From Pseudo-nitzschia pungens (lineage: Eukaryota; Bacillariophyta; Bacillariophyceae; Bacillariales; Bacillariaceae), in assembly GCA_037355855.1 (NCBI GenBank), contig CM074761.1:434001-498000 (forward strand): DNA of 64,000 nt, in the 5' to 3' direction. Positions 1-9,580 of the stretch are shown piece by piece. Every line of letters starts with the position of its first letter. Within the stretch, counting starts at the first letter, position 1. Position numbers and translations under genes: made by a program. The notes under the pieces are model-generated. The model was not told where the DNA came from. It was given only the letters and a program-made list of their open reading frames with translations, and searched no databases.

Positions 1-1
1 C

Positions 2-358
2 GGCGAAAACCAAATATTCGAGGTCGAGTATCACCCAGAAACACAAACCTTCAGCTTTCGTTCGTTCCATGGGAAATACCTGGATATTCATTACAGTTTT
101 CTGGGTGAGCATCTGGGAGCGGACCCGGTGGTTGGTTTTCGATCGGCACCCGAGGAGAGCACGATTGCAGATGCTTGTTCGTGGGAAGTGTGCTGCCGTC
201 TTAACTCGCCTCCGGGACGAGTGCGGGTGGAGTTTGTGGGAGTGGCAAACAAGGACACCTTCGAAATGCGTCGAACGGCTCAAGGCAGTGATCTCGGCGA
301 GGACCAAATCAACTGGTTACGAGAGCAACTCTTTGAAAATTCTTTCGGGGTGAACTGA
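2..358 (+). CDS. C-terminal end of a beta-trefoil (fascin-like) protein, 5' end outside window
   Basis: The reading frame is open from the window edge to a TGA at 356-358, giving about 118 residues. The stretch FRSFHGKYLDIH followed by hydrophobic/Gly periodicity resembles one lobe of a fascin or actin-crosslinking beta-trefoil, where F-x-x-x-x-GKYL is a typical strand pair; this family assignment is from memory and rests on one lobe. The rest is acidic with no membrane segment. A second open frame begins five bases after the stop, and reading one base later at the TGA would join the two, so this may be the middle of a longer, frame-broken gene. The start lies outside the window. Confidence 0.45.
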   Translation, partial: GENQIFEVEYHPETQTFSFRSFHGKYLDIHYSFLGEHLGADPVVGFRSAPEESTIADACSWEVCCRLNSPPGRVRVEFVGVANKDTFEMRRTAQGSDLGEDQINWLREQLFENSFGVN

Positions 359-362
359 GAGC

Positions 363-1011
363 ATGCTTGTGGAAGATAACCAAAGTGGTCTGCGATGTCT
401 TTATTTGCGTAAGGACGAAAACCTGGGCTTTGTTGTGGTGGTTGACCTCCGGTTTTCATCGACAGTGGCGGGGGAATGCTTGGAAGAGTTGATCCACACC
501 CATGGCGTGCATCGTCACAAAATTTCCGAGAACGAGAGACAGATTGAAAAGGATCTCGAAACTCTGATGTGGAGATATGATTACATGGAGGAGAACATGC
601 CAGAAGGGATAGGCCGAAGAGCAAAAGAGGAGATGGAACGAGTGTTGAAAGCAATGCTGGACGACAACCTTGCCGAAGCAAACGAGCTTAAACGAAAGGG
701 CCGAAAAAATGAGAGTCCAATGCGAAATATTCAAGAAATCGAACAAGAGATTAAAAAAACGTATTATGGGTCGCAACATCAAAATCAGTGCCTTGATCGG
801 CGGCGGTGTCGGCGCTGCCGCGGGGGGAGCCATCGGATTCATGATAGGTGGGCCAGGGGGTGCTGCGTTATTGGCCACAGAGGGAGCAGAGATCGGTGCT
901 GGAGTTGCACTTGGGGTACTGGGTGGCAGCGCTCTCTTTGCAAGCACCACTGCCTGCAGCCAGTTCTGGAAGACGACCAAGATGAGAGTGATTCGCGGTG
1001 CTCTTTTTTGA
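363..1011 (+). pseudogene. Frame-broken ORF: coiled coil plus glycine-zipper membrane segment
   Basis: Two overlapping frames together look like one protein. The first (ATG at 363) is charged and helical, with a coiled-coil-like stretch around 520-760. The second, coherent from about 755 to the TGA ending at 1011, carries a hydrophobic GGGVGAAAGGAIGFMIGG segment of the glycine-zipper type, followed by an Ala/Gly-rich helix. The change of frame falls near a run of seven A at 755-761 and behaves like one extra base. It could be a broken gene, a sequencing indel, or the 3' part of the beta-trefoil gene just upstream. I do not recognise the family. The tandem repeat just downstream begins inside its last codons. 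Confidence 0.4.
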
Positions 1012-1133
1012 TTCTCTTTTTTCCCATTCGGGTAAAGTCATGAATCCTTGCATTGAGATGATAGTGATTCGTGGCGCTCTTTTTTTATTCTTGTTTTTCC
1101 CATTCGGATGAAGTCGTTGATACTTGCATTGAT
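982..1133 (+). repeat. Two-copy tandem repeat, 76-bp unit
   Basis: The segment starting ATGAGAGTGATTCG at 982 recurs at 1058 as ATGATAGTGATTCG, and both copies continue through a T-rich tract and CCCATTCGG. The first copy covers the last codons and stop of the preceding reading frame, so the duplication straddles a gene end. Confidence 0.75.
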
Positions 1134-1652
1134 AGATATATTCACAGTTACTTTTTCGAAAACACACCAGACAATATAGAATCTTTTGATCTTGTTGCAC
1201 TCTATTCTCGCCCACGATAAAAACCGATGCAAAAGGGCGGCAAAATCGCTATTTTCGTTTTCTGGTACGCATTCGACTATCATACCTACTCTGCTGACGC
1301 CAGAGGCTAGGCCACGGCGTAAGCTTAAATTCCAGAGGTACCCTCCCTAGCATACCTAAACATGCAAGCTTCAGCTTTGAATCACTATAGCCAGTTAACA
1401 TGCATTTTCTTGCGATTTTCGAACGACTGCTGTAGTATCGATCGCGCTCTGCTGCATTCTACTGCGTGCTTTATCATCCCACCCTTTCAGCGTGGTAAAC
1501 CTATCCATCTCCTTTAAAATTCATTGGTCAACGGATCTTTTGCTATCCGTAGTGATTGGTGACTAAGCAGCAGCCCTCACTCTTATTGTAATACATGCGT
1601 TGATATCGATGATGAGACATGCCGAAAAATACATTGCATTCATATAAATTAC
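1134..1652. other. Spacer without recognised gene
   Basis: AT-rich sequence with frequent stops on both strands. I see no motif, repeat or coding signal I can support. Confidence 0.6.
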
Positions 1653-1925
1653 TTAAAGATACCTCACAATATCGGTACCCGGAGAGGCAACACCCACTTT
1701 GTCGTTGTAAGTCGAGAAATCGGATTTAGCACCCCAATCTGGGCAGGCCTGGGGACCAGTGATGATCGTCGAAGTATGACCAAGCATGATCCCTACACTC
1801 GTTTAGAATCTTCGATGTAGAGAGTTCTGGATCTACCTCGAAACCCTCCAACACGTCAAGAAAGGAACCATCTCCTTGAATCAAGTAGTTGTCGATTTTG
1901 AACCAGAATAATCGCAGTCATGATT
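1653..1925 (-). pseudogene. Subtilisin-like protease fragment (relic)
   Basis: On the minus strand a short frame (ATG at 1787, stop at 1653) contains FSTYNDKVGVASPGTDI, matching the strand after the oxyanion Asn in subtilases, usually FSNYG-x-VDVAAPGxxI. Just upstream a second frame reads NECRDHAWSYFDDHHW in a coherent but shifted register. Only this small part of a peptidase S8 domain is visible; the Asp, His and Ser catalytic motifs are absent and the frame breaks at least once. I read it as a decayed copy. The match is by eye and short, so confidence is moderate. Confidence 0.4.
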
Positions 1926-2262
1926 TACTCCCTGCATAACGATTCATTCTCTCCTTTCCTGCTAGTGATTATAATGTACTGGTTGCCGTTGACGACGCTA
2001 TCCATAGACAGAATGATTTCTCAGATTGTTCTTTGTGGTTTTCTTTCGTGCGAAATCAAAATTAGGAGTTGTGATGGTTTTCTTACCTACATATCCCGAT
2101 CTACCACCACGCAATGATGTTTCTGTGGGTTTGAAAAATCGTGCCGGCCCTCCACGAGCTCGTGATGAGAAATCGATGACAATGAGGCAGCAATTGTGGC
2201 GGTTGACGCAAGCAGGATGCTCCAAATCAAGAGTCTTTAAGCGACCATTGCAAGACTTATGA

Positions 2263-3543
2263 TTAGTTCGTTTTTATCAGCCCTATCTCGTCGAAGAGTG
2301 CATAAGCTGGGACGTGTGTTTTCAAAAATTTCCAGGCCGAATCATCAAAGACCAGTGCCTCATCCTCAACATTATTGGTGGCCAGCGGTAGATCTTCGCC
2401 AGCTAGAGAATCGGCTAAATCCTTCTTTAACATTTTCAAAGCTTTTCTCGCTGCTTTTTTCTCTTCGGGGGTTGTCGCAACCATATCGGATCTCCCTCTC
2501 ATTTTTTTCGCAATAGATTCTTTTCGAGATTTTGTAGTATAGTGATGGAGAACGACAACATCTCTTGGATGGTCCAGGTTAAACGGGCCATCCACGAGTT
2601 TTCCATTCGAATCATGAACCGTAGACCCACTCTTCACGTTAGCAAAACTGTGCGGATCCCCGTGGACAAGTTCTTCAACGTCTGCCAACCTAACAATAGA
2701 TTTGACGTGTTGATTGGCAGGTTCCAAGGCCTGGTAGTACTGAAACCGCCTTGTAACTGGTTCGGGTGTCTGTAAGTTCCACCCGTTCGACGTGAAAATG
2801 AGCCAATTCACCACCAGCGCCCCCCGGTTGCAGTGTTCCTCCAGCATATCTGCTACATGTTCGTGTTTTTTGAGGACCAAATATTCGTCAACATCAAAAA
2901 ATGCTGCCCATTCATACTGTCCTGTCTCATTTAGTTTCTTTCCACAATCAAGATAAGCCGGCATTTGTTGTGAATCTCCTGGGAAATGTATAACCTCTAC
3001 ATGATCTCCTTTGAGCTTTCCCCATTGCTTCATTTCGAATTTTTTGCTGTTGTCGTAAATCAAAAATTTCTCAAATCCCAGGGCATGGTGGTAGTCCACG
3101 AATTCGTCCAAATATAATTCTTCATTGAGGACGATGGCACACATTGCTGCCTTTTTCGTTGTTGTTGCTACTGCTTTTGCTGTAGTTGCCGTTGTTGCTC
3201 TAGCTGTGGTTGGTGCTATGGTTGGTTCTGTCGTTGATGATGACGTTGGCGTTGTCGTTGGCGCTGTCGTTGGTGCTATGGTTGGTGCTGTCGTTGATGT
3301 TAACGATGGGCTAGACGTTGATGCTGTTGCTCGTGATGCTGGTCGTACCTGCCTGAGTGCGGGTGATTGCGATTCAACCTTCTCTTCCGAAAAAGAACTT
3401 TCGTCGATTGCTCCCAATGCTTTCAAAATCGGTATCGTCTCCGCGACTGAAAAAATGATCATGAACGCCAATGCCACTGTCAGTTTTGCATTCAAACCAG
3501 TTCCTCCCATTGACCTGTTTGGACTTTTCATGGTGATTTTCAT
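2263..3543 (-). CDS. Glycosyltransferase family 92-like type II membrane protein
   Basis: Likely transfers a sugar in the Golgi or ER lumen. The product is about 426 residues from the ATG at 3543 (an open GTG lies two codons earlier). A signal anchor at residues 20-37 is followed by a Thr/Pro/Ala-rich stem (roughly 70-130) built of APTT-type repeats, then the catalytic domain. This begins CAIVLNEELYLDEFVDYHHALG, continues with FLIYDNS and reaches FFDVDEYLVL, whose DVDE is the metal/nucleotide-sugar DxD motif. That order is characteristic of GT92/DUF23 or the related glyco_tranf_2_4 family. No frame break is seen. The repeat-rich stem is unstable at DNA level and lengths may vary between strains. 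Donor and acceptor sugars cannot be inferred. Confidence 0.85.
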   Translation of the reverse strand: MKITMKSPNRSMGGTGLNAKLTVALAFMIIFSVAETIPILKALGAIDESSFSEEKVESQSPALRQVRPASRATASTSSPSLTSTTAPTIAPTTAPTTTPTSSSTTEPTIAPTTARATTATTAKAVATTTKKAAMCAIVLNEELYLDEFVDYHHALGFEKFLIYDNSKKFEMKQWGKLKGDHVEVIHFPGDSQQMPAYLDCGKKLNETGQYEWAAFFDVDEYLVLKKHEHVADMLEEHCNRGALVVNWLIFTSNGWNLQTPEPVTRRFQYYQALEPANQHVKSIVRLADVEELVHGDPHSFANVKSGSTVHDSNGKLVDGPFNLDHPRDVVVLHHYTTKSRKESIAKKMRGRSDMVATTPEEKKAARKALKMLKKDLADSLAGEDLPLATNNVEDEALVFDDSAWKFLKTHVPAYALFDEIGLIKTN

Positions 3544-4350
3544 TTTCACACTTGGACAAATGCACGATGTTTCCTTGTTTGAGTTGATAAATCAATGGAA
3601 CGAGAAGTTTTCTATCATAAGAGGTGTGTATTACCGTACAAGTAAGGTTAGAATACATTCTGTGCAGACGAACAATTTTCAAGAAGATTTCGAGTATGAA
3701 CAGAGAGAAAAAAGTGCATGCGCATTGGTAATTAAGACTTACGTAACAAATTTAGCAGCAACGAAGTAAGTTCCTTACTCATAGAAATAACATTATTTTT
3801 CGGAGTTGACTGAGTCTCACTCTCTTCCTTTTTTACCAGAAGATCTTCCGTTGGGAAGTCCTACTTGTTGGTAATTAAAAGGTTACCGTACGGTAAGGTC
3901 TTACCTTACCCAAAAACTATTCTTCTCTCGACAAAAAGACACATCACTAACCCCCGTTAAGAACTACAGTACGAACTTTGTAACATCATTATTTTTTAAT
4001 TTTGTCATCCCACTACGGTAAGTTACCGGTACGAGTCCGTTAATACATACATTGAACATGTAGGAACTTGTACATTTTGTACTAGTACAAACGTAGCAAG
4101 TAACCCCACGTGCTTCATACAACATACCGCCTTTTTTTTCCTCATGGCGATCGAAAGATAAGGTTTATTAAGGTCTACCAGGTAATTAACCTTACGTGTA
4201 CGAGTAAGGTTACGACCAGTTCAAGTACGAGTAAGCTTTAAGTCTTACCTTGTACGAAGTAATATCAAACTGGTTCGCATGCTCTTATGGTGATGATTTT
4301 TTATTCATTCGTGTAGGTGCAGTTCTAAACCCAATGCACAAAATAATAAT

Positions 4351-4443
4351 ACTACAAAATTCTTATCAGCTGTCCCCCGGTTCTACGTCCCCGACTACTA
4401 ATTTCTACTGAAACCCGGGGACAGCTGATAAGAATTCTGTAGT
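4351..4443. mobile_element. Small inverted-repeat element (MITE-like), copy A
   Basis: A 93-bp element starts ACTACAAAATTCTTATCAGC and ends with the near-perfect reverse complement, giving arms of about 35 bp around a short loop. The same element lies at 53778-53870 in opposite orientation with the same length, and more diverged relatives lie near 40.0 and 40.2 kb. Size, terminal inverted repeats and copy number fit a non-autonomous DNA transposon. A target-site duplication cannot be called with confidence. Confidence 0.75.
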
Positions 4444-5582
4444 AAGCCAATTGAGTAAATCTTACGAATCAAATTCGATAAATTCCTTGCGGCAATCCAA
4501 AAAATCCCGCATTTTTTGGGGTTTATCAACATACCGGTAGATGTGTTTACAATGTTTCGTCACTCAAAAACAAACAACGGATGGTACTATGTAAGATACT
4601 GTTTGAAAGCGTTAACTCTCCTTTATTAAACCATGTGTTGGATCATACAATCTGTCGGTTGAAAACCAACCGCTTATTGCTCTTACCAATGGACTAACTT
4701 ACTCATTTTTAACAATTTTTAACAATTTCGGCGAGTTTTTCACTCTGATGCGTTTTTTGGGAGTAAATTAAACGGACTAACAATTTCAGGCGATGAAGTG
4801 CAACCCTCGAACAACTATGGCAAAACAACAGAAAAAATTCTTGGAATGAATCGCTTGTGACTCGTCATCGTAGATCTAAAGGGCGGTGCTCCTCCAATAT
4901 CCACAGTGCAGTGGTTTCTGATTTACTTCGTAGTATCGAACTGCATGTTGGTCATTGCAGTGGAATTCGTTACCTTTTCTCGTGCCTCAGCAGTTTCGAT
5001 GCTTATCTCGGAACTGAATAGTCCACGATCGAATATACGGTTCAATCGAGCTCCGCGCCTCACCTGCTCCGGCTTGCGCCGCCAGTATTAATCGTTAGAA
5101 CGCGCACCACTCGTAACAGGGATAGCATGTCCCTGTGATCGCAGAATAGGCCGTTTCTCAGATACGCTCGATCGCTTGGCCCACCTGCACTGCTGCTGCT
5201 GCTGGCATTCGGCCTTTAGCAGGGACGACATGTCCTAAAAGTACCATCCAGAGCTCTGTACATGCAGGCTATTTCAGCGTTCGGTTTGCCTCCAGGCTTG
5301 ATCGTTTCCTGCAATCCAACCTGTCCTCAGACCGCTGGTATTCACCGGGAAGATAGACACTCCAATCTGTCCCCGCTGTAAGAAGCGGCGAATAGTTGTT
5401 CTTATACAGACGCGTTCATGGAACGTTTGGACACTTTTATCTTTGTCTTTGCTTGTGGTGGGCTTCAGGATGTCTGCTTGGTCGGTCTTCCGTGTCTATC
5501 GCTCGTAGTCTTCGGGCTTAGGTTTGGTGATTGCATCCTGCAATGCAGCAGCATGTACTGATACTCCTTTACCTGTGATCTT

Positions 5583-5747
5583 GACCGATCCTTATGTACC
5601 TCTAAGGGAGTATCTTGTAGTATCTGAGTGTATGCAATGGCACTCGAACAGTGTCCCTCTGTAGAGTCACTGTTTGCTAGCACTCCACGTGCTGCTGTTG
5701 CTGCTGCTCTTGTTACTCTCTATTGCCGACGGGCAAATATCATTACA
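5583..5747 (+). repeat. Dispersed repeat, copy 1 of 2
   Basis: About 165 bp beginning GACCGATCCTTATGTACCTC and ending GGGCAAATATCATTACA. It recurs at 26143-26309 in the same orientation with scattered substitutions and small indels. It has no coding potential shared by both copies. It is probably a fragment of an old transposable element. Confidence 0.8.
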
Positions 5748-6023
5748 GTGCATCAGACCCAGAACTCGTCGTTCGAAAGAACACCACCGACTCCAGGACG
5801 CTGGCTATAGCCTGGAAGAAACCCAGCTGGCTCCTGCTCCTGCTCCTGTTGCCCCTGATGCTGTCACTCGAACAGCGTCTGGCACTTGCTCGTTTGTATA
5901 TCATGTAAGGTTTGGTATGAAGGTTGATTGTGGTGTGGGGTTCAGATCATGCGAGCTGTAGCACCTGGACGAGAAAGGAGAGTTTTCTCTGGGTTAGGAC
6001 TGCTCGAAATGGGAACAAGCGCA

Positions 6024-6060
6024 TATGCGCCGATTGTGGGCACCGCCGCAACGCCACGAT
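6024..6060 (+). repeat. Short dispersed repeat, copy 1
   Basis: ATATGCGCCGATTGTGGGCA and the following CCGCCGCAACGCCACGAT recur with few changes at 8466-8502. Both sit in non-coding sequence beside other repeats. Confidence 0.55.
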
Positions 6061-6771
6061 AGGGGTCATCCCCCTTCCTTTCCAGCTTTATTTGTAGTAC
6101 ACTTATTACGATTAACGATTAAGTTACCGTACAATAAAAATTATGCAACTATGAAGTATTTTAAGTGAATACAAGGTTATTTTGTTTTAAAAAAAAAAAA
6201 GATACGAGTAATATTCTAACCCTTCGATTGCTACACGTATGAATAAGACACCACTGAGAGAGGCACATTTTATTAGTACGGTAAAACCTTACTGTATTAC
6301 TCCGAAGTACGAAGCGATTAGAAGCACATTATGCAATCTTCGTTCGATGGGTTCGGAAAACCAATGGGTGTCCTTCAAAATACCGATTGTGCCCCTAGAA
6401 GATTCAGGAAAGGACCCAATACGTACTGTCGCTTGACGGTCCGATCTGAAGAAGGGAAAAGAGTTTCAATCAGGTCGAAATTCCGAAAAGTATCCAAACA
6501 TTTAAGTACAGTAAACCTTACCAAGACAAGAATATCCATAATATATATGTTCAAGTAATATATATGCACGGGGATTTGTTCTTTAATACAGTAATTCGTA
6601 ATGCCATTCGAGTAAACGTACCGTACGCAATTGTATTTGCTCGTAATTATGAGAAGAGAGAAAATTAATAATAATAATACAACGTACTACGAGTCTCCTT
6701 CCTACCTTCTCACAATTTGAGAAACATCTACAACGTAGAATAGAATCAAGCAAAAAATCCAACCTTTCATC

Positions 6772-7188
6772 ATGTCCTACCAAACCGAAGAAACTATCCC
6801 TATGGTCGATGAAGGTAACGTCACCCCCAAGATCGCAAAGAAGGAGTCCTATGGATTGGTCGATGAAGGTAATGTCACCCCCAAGATCGCAAAGAAGGGG
6901 TCCTATGGATTGGTCGCCTTCATGGTCATTTGCTTGGCCGTCACTTCTTTCATGGCAGGCCATGCCTACAACTCTGCCGCAAGTGCCTCTGTCATCAACG
7001 CCCGCGCCGGTTGGAGTCAAGGTGAATCTTGCTGGAGATGGTTTTCCCAAATCTACAGCAAGGGCGGAAAGGAAGCCGGAGATTGCGTCACTGCGATCTG
7101 GACTAATGGCGGCGGCAACTACGACAGTTGCTCATCTTCCGCCCCCACCTGCTCGTGGGAGATCAGCATCATCAACTCGCAATGCTAA
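6772..7188 (+). CDS. Small single-pass membrane protein with internal repeat
   Basis: 138 residues. The cytosolic N-terminus carries two adjacent copies of an 18-residue unit (VDEGNVTPKIAKK-x-SYGL, residues 12-29 and 30-47), encoded by a 54-bp tandem duplication at 6805-6912. A membrane segment follows at about 47-63 (LVAFMVICLAVTSFMAG), then a lumenal or extracellular tail with six Cys and Trp-rich sequence, likely disulphide-bonded. No family is recognised. The near-identity of the two units implies a recent duplication. A further 74-bp tandem duplication covers the end of the gene and its 3' flank. The first ATG after an in-frame stop was chosen as start. Confidence 0.65.
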   Translation: MSYQTEETIPMVDEGNVTPKIAKKESYGLVDEGNVTPKIAKKGSYGLVAFMVICLAVTSFMAGHAYNSAASASVINARAGWSQGESCWRWFSQIYSKGGKEAGDCVTAIWTNGGGNYDSCSSSAPTCSWEISIINSQC

Positions 7189-7286
7189 TTTAAATGCCGT
7201 CTTTATGGGCCCTCGCCCCCACCTGCTCGTGGGAGATCAGCATCATCAAATCGCAATGCTAATTTAAATGTCGTCTTTATGGGCCC
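7141..7286 (+). repeat. Two-copy tandem repeat, 74-bp unit, across a gene end
   Basis: GCCCCCACCTGCTCGTGGGA begins at 7141 and again at 7215, and both copies run through AATTTAAATG-CGTCTTTATGGGCCC with only a few differences. The first copy includes the last 16 codons of the upstream gene, so the second is a duplicated gene tail lying after the stop. Confidence 0.85.
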
Positions 7287-8736
7287 GAATGAATCAGATC
7301 TGAAGAACGGTTGCCGAGTGAGGTGTCGAAATGGCGGGGCAGCGCACCTGCGAAAGAACAAGATGCCTTTCGTGAACTGTGTTTGAGCGTGATTCGAATT
7401 GAGTTTTAGAACTTACAGCTCGTCTCGGTTTCCCCAGTTCCCGGAAATAAGACCTTTTAAAAGCACTCGTTCCACAAACACTCATGATGATGAGAGCAAC
7501 GCAACTGCCCTCAGTACAAAACTGTACAGAGGCCGAGCGATGCGCTAGAATCAACGTGAAAAAAAACGAGAAGACACCAAAGAATGCATATGACACGAGG
7601 AAAAAGAATAAAATTTAGTTGAGAGTGGATGCATCTCTCATATTTTTAGTAAGCAATTGGTTCAAAATCGAATACTACTACAAGCCTTCGTATCAATCTT
7701 ACTACCTCTAGGAGCCCTCCGAACAAACTTCCCGATCTTTTTAAATTGGCCTAGGTTGGAAGGAAATGAATTATCCAACAAACAGCCAACAATGAAACGG
7801 GATTGTATCCGTGATAAAATTTGTTGGCATCACTCTGACGACATTAATCCAAGCGGGTGACTAACAGAACCACAGGATTTGGAGACTTGCTTCGACTAAT
7901 TTTACAGGAATTATTATTCCTTGATACATCTAATAGTTGCAAAAACAACAAAAACAAAAACCCAAACCAACAAAAGACCACCCTGGAAGGAGTTCTCCGG
8001 ATCGATTGGAGACTCGCAATGTACAGGGACTTTCGAGTATCATGATCCACTACGTAGATACAAATTGCGTCGTACCCAGTAGTGTCGAACATCGTTGCCA
8101 GAAATTGTACCACGACGCGGAGAGAGGCCGGATACGATTTCTTGGCCAGGCTGAGGTTTCGGTGAGGCTTGGAGTGTTCCTCCACTCTCCTGCTGCTGCC
8201 TCGTCTGTAATAGCTCAATATTCATGTGTTTACTTTATTGATTATGTGCAACAACTAGACTAACTCTGAAGTCTATTGAACAATGGACCTATGTTGAAAG
8301 AGGAAAGTAACTTTTTTCTAACAAGCTATTACTAGTACGTGCAACTGTTACTGTTTGTTGAATACTTTAGGATCTGCCAGTACTACTACTAGTAGTAGTA
8401 GTAGGACCTAATAAGTTAGTAGTAGTAGTAGGAGTGCTCAAAAAAGAGCAAGCATCATACCCCCTTATGCGCCGATTTTGGTGTCCACCGCAGCCCCACG
8501 ATCAATTAGATCTTCTCTATTTCCGTATTTTAGTACTATAGTCAATCAGATTGCAATATGGTCGATGGAGAAATCTATAGATTGTTGATTTGAATATGGA
8601 GCCACGCAACACGGATACTTTTGGTGTCATCAGGCAGCAGGAGAAGTACCGAGACCGGCCCAAAAAGGTGAAGTAAATCACGGGATATGAAATATTATTT
8701 GTTACAGATGATGAATGAAGTAGTACACGTACCGGT
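7287..8736. other. Spacer with short repeats, no recognised gene
   Basis: Short overlapping open frames occur on both strands near 7290-7600 and 7840-8260, but none has a recognisable motif. A TAG/CTA-rich microsatellite lies at 8380-8430 and the second copy of the 37-bp dispersed repeat at 8466-8502. Confidence 0.5.
8466..8502 (+). repeat. Short dispersed repeat, copy 2
   Basis: Matches 6024-6060 (TATGCGCCGATT, then CACCGCAGCCCCACGAT) with several substitutions. Confidence 0.55.
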
Positions 8737-8764
8737 ATGCAAAATGACTTTTTAAAAAGTCATT

Positions 8765-9580
8765 TTACCGACGGGTTGCTGTTTGTTGTATATCGACGCG
8801 TTGCTGTTGTCCCCTCTGTATATCGACGCGTTGCTGCTGCTCCCCTGTATGTCGACGTTCTGCTGTCCCCCCTGTATACTATCGACACGCTGCTGCTGCT
8901 CGCTGCTCCCCTGTATATCGACGCTTTGCTGCTGTTGTCCCCTGTATACTATCGACGCGTTGCTGCTGCTTGCTGTCCCCCTGTTTATCGATGGTTCTTT
9001 GCTGCTTGCTGCTCCCCCCCCTGCTGTATCGATTTTATCTTGGCTGTGGTGGGGTATGATTTGGCAGTACAAAAATAACGCGTCGGACCTAGCAAAACCC
9101 AATGTGTTATTCGGTGGTTGCTGCTTGCTGTCCCCCTGTATATCGATGCTTCTTTGCTGCTTGCTGCTCCCCCCCCTGCTGTATCGATTTTATCTTGGCT
9201 GTGGTGGGGTATGATTTGGCAGTACAAAAATAACGCGTCGGACCTAGCAAAACCCAATGTGTTATTCGGTGGTTGCTGCTTGCTGTCCCCCTGTATATCG
9301 ATGCTTCTTTGTTGCTTGCTGCTCCCCCCCCTGCTGTATCGATTTTATCTTGGCTGCGCTAGGGTATGATTTGGCAGTACAAAAATAACGCGTCGGACCT
9401 AGCGAAACCCCTGTACGTTATTTTCTGCTCGCTGCTGCTTGCTGCTCCCCTGTATATCGACGCTTTGCTGCTGCTTGCTGCTCCCCCCTGCTGTATCGAT
9501 TTTATCTTGGCTGCGCTAGGGTATCCCTTTACAGTACAAAAACAACGCATTGAACCTAGCGAAACCATTTGCTGTTAGCA
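8765..9580 (+). repeat. Composite minisatellite: short units then 155-bp units
   Basis: From about 8770 to 8990 a degenerate unit of roughly 30-40 bp built of TATATCGACGCGTTGCTGCTG and CCCCTGTA repeats. From about 8995 a longer unit takes over: TATCGATTTTATCTTGGCTG occurs at 9027, 9182, 9337 and 9494 (spacing 155, 155, 157). The long unit contains the short motif, so it probably arose from it. Stop-free frames across it on both strands are a by-product of CTG-rich repeats, not genes. Confidence 0.85.

Larger units (their letters stand above)
3544..6771. other. Repeat-rich intergenic region
   Basis: No convincing gene. It contains many copies of the GTAAGGTTAC/GTAACCTTAC and CGTACG-type words (for example 3880-3910, 4180-4260 and 6280-6620), an inverted-repeat element at 4351-4443 and a dispersed repeat at 5583-5747. 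Around 4634-4702 the minus strand can fold one anticodon-like hairpin, but the rest of a tRNA cannot be made. Confidence 0.6.

Noticed and set aside
4634..4702. tRNA-Glu-like hairpin on the minus strand (GTTGG-TTTTCAA-CCGAC)
   Set aside because: Only the anticodon arm folds. The D stem, T stem and acceptor stem do not pair, so at best it is a decayed tRNA.
8737..9578. Overlapping Leu/Cys-rich and Ser/Gln-rich frames on both strands
   Set aside because: Produced by the CTG-rich minisatellite; the same peptide recurs once per 155-bp unit with no start context.
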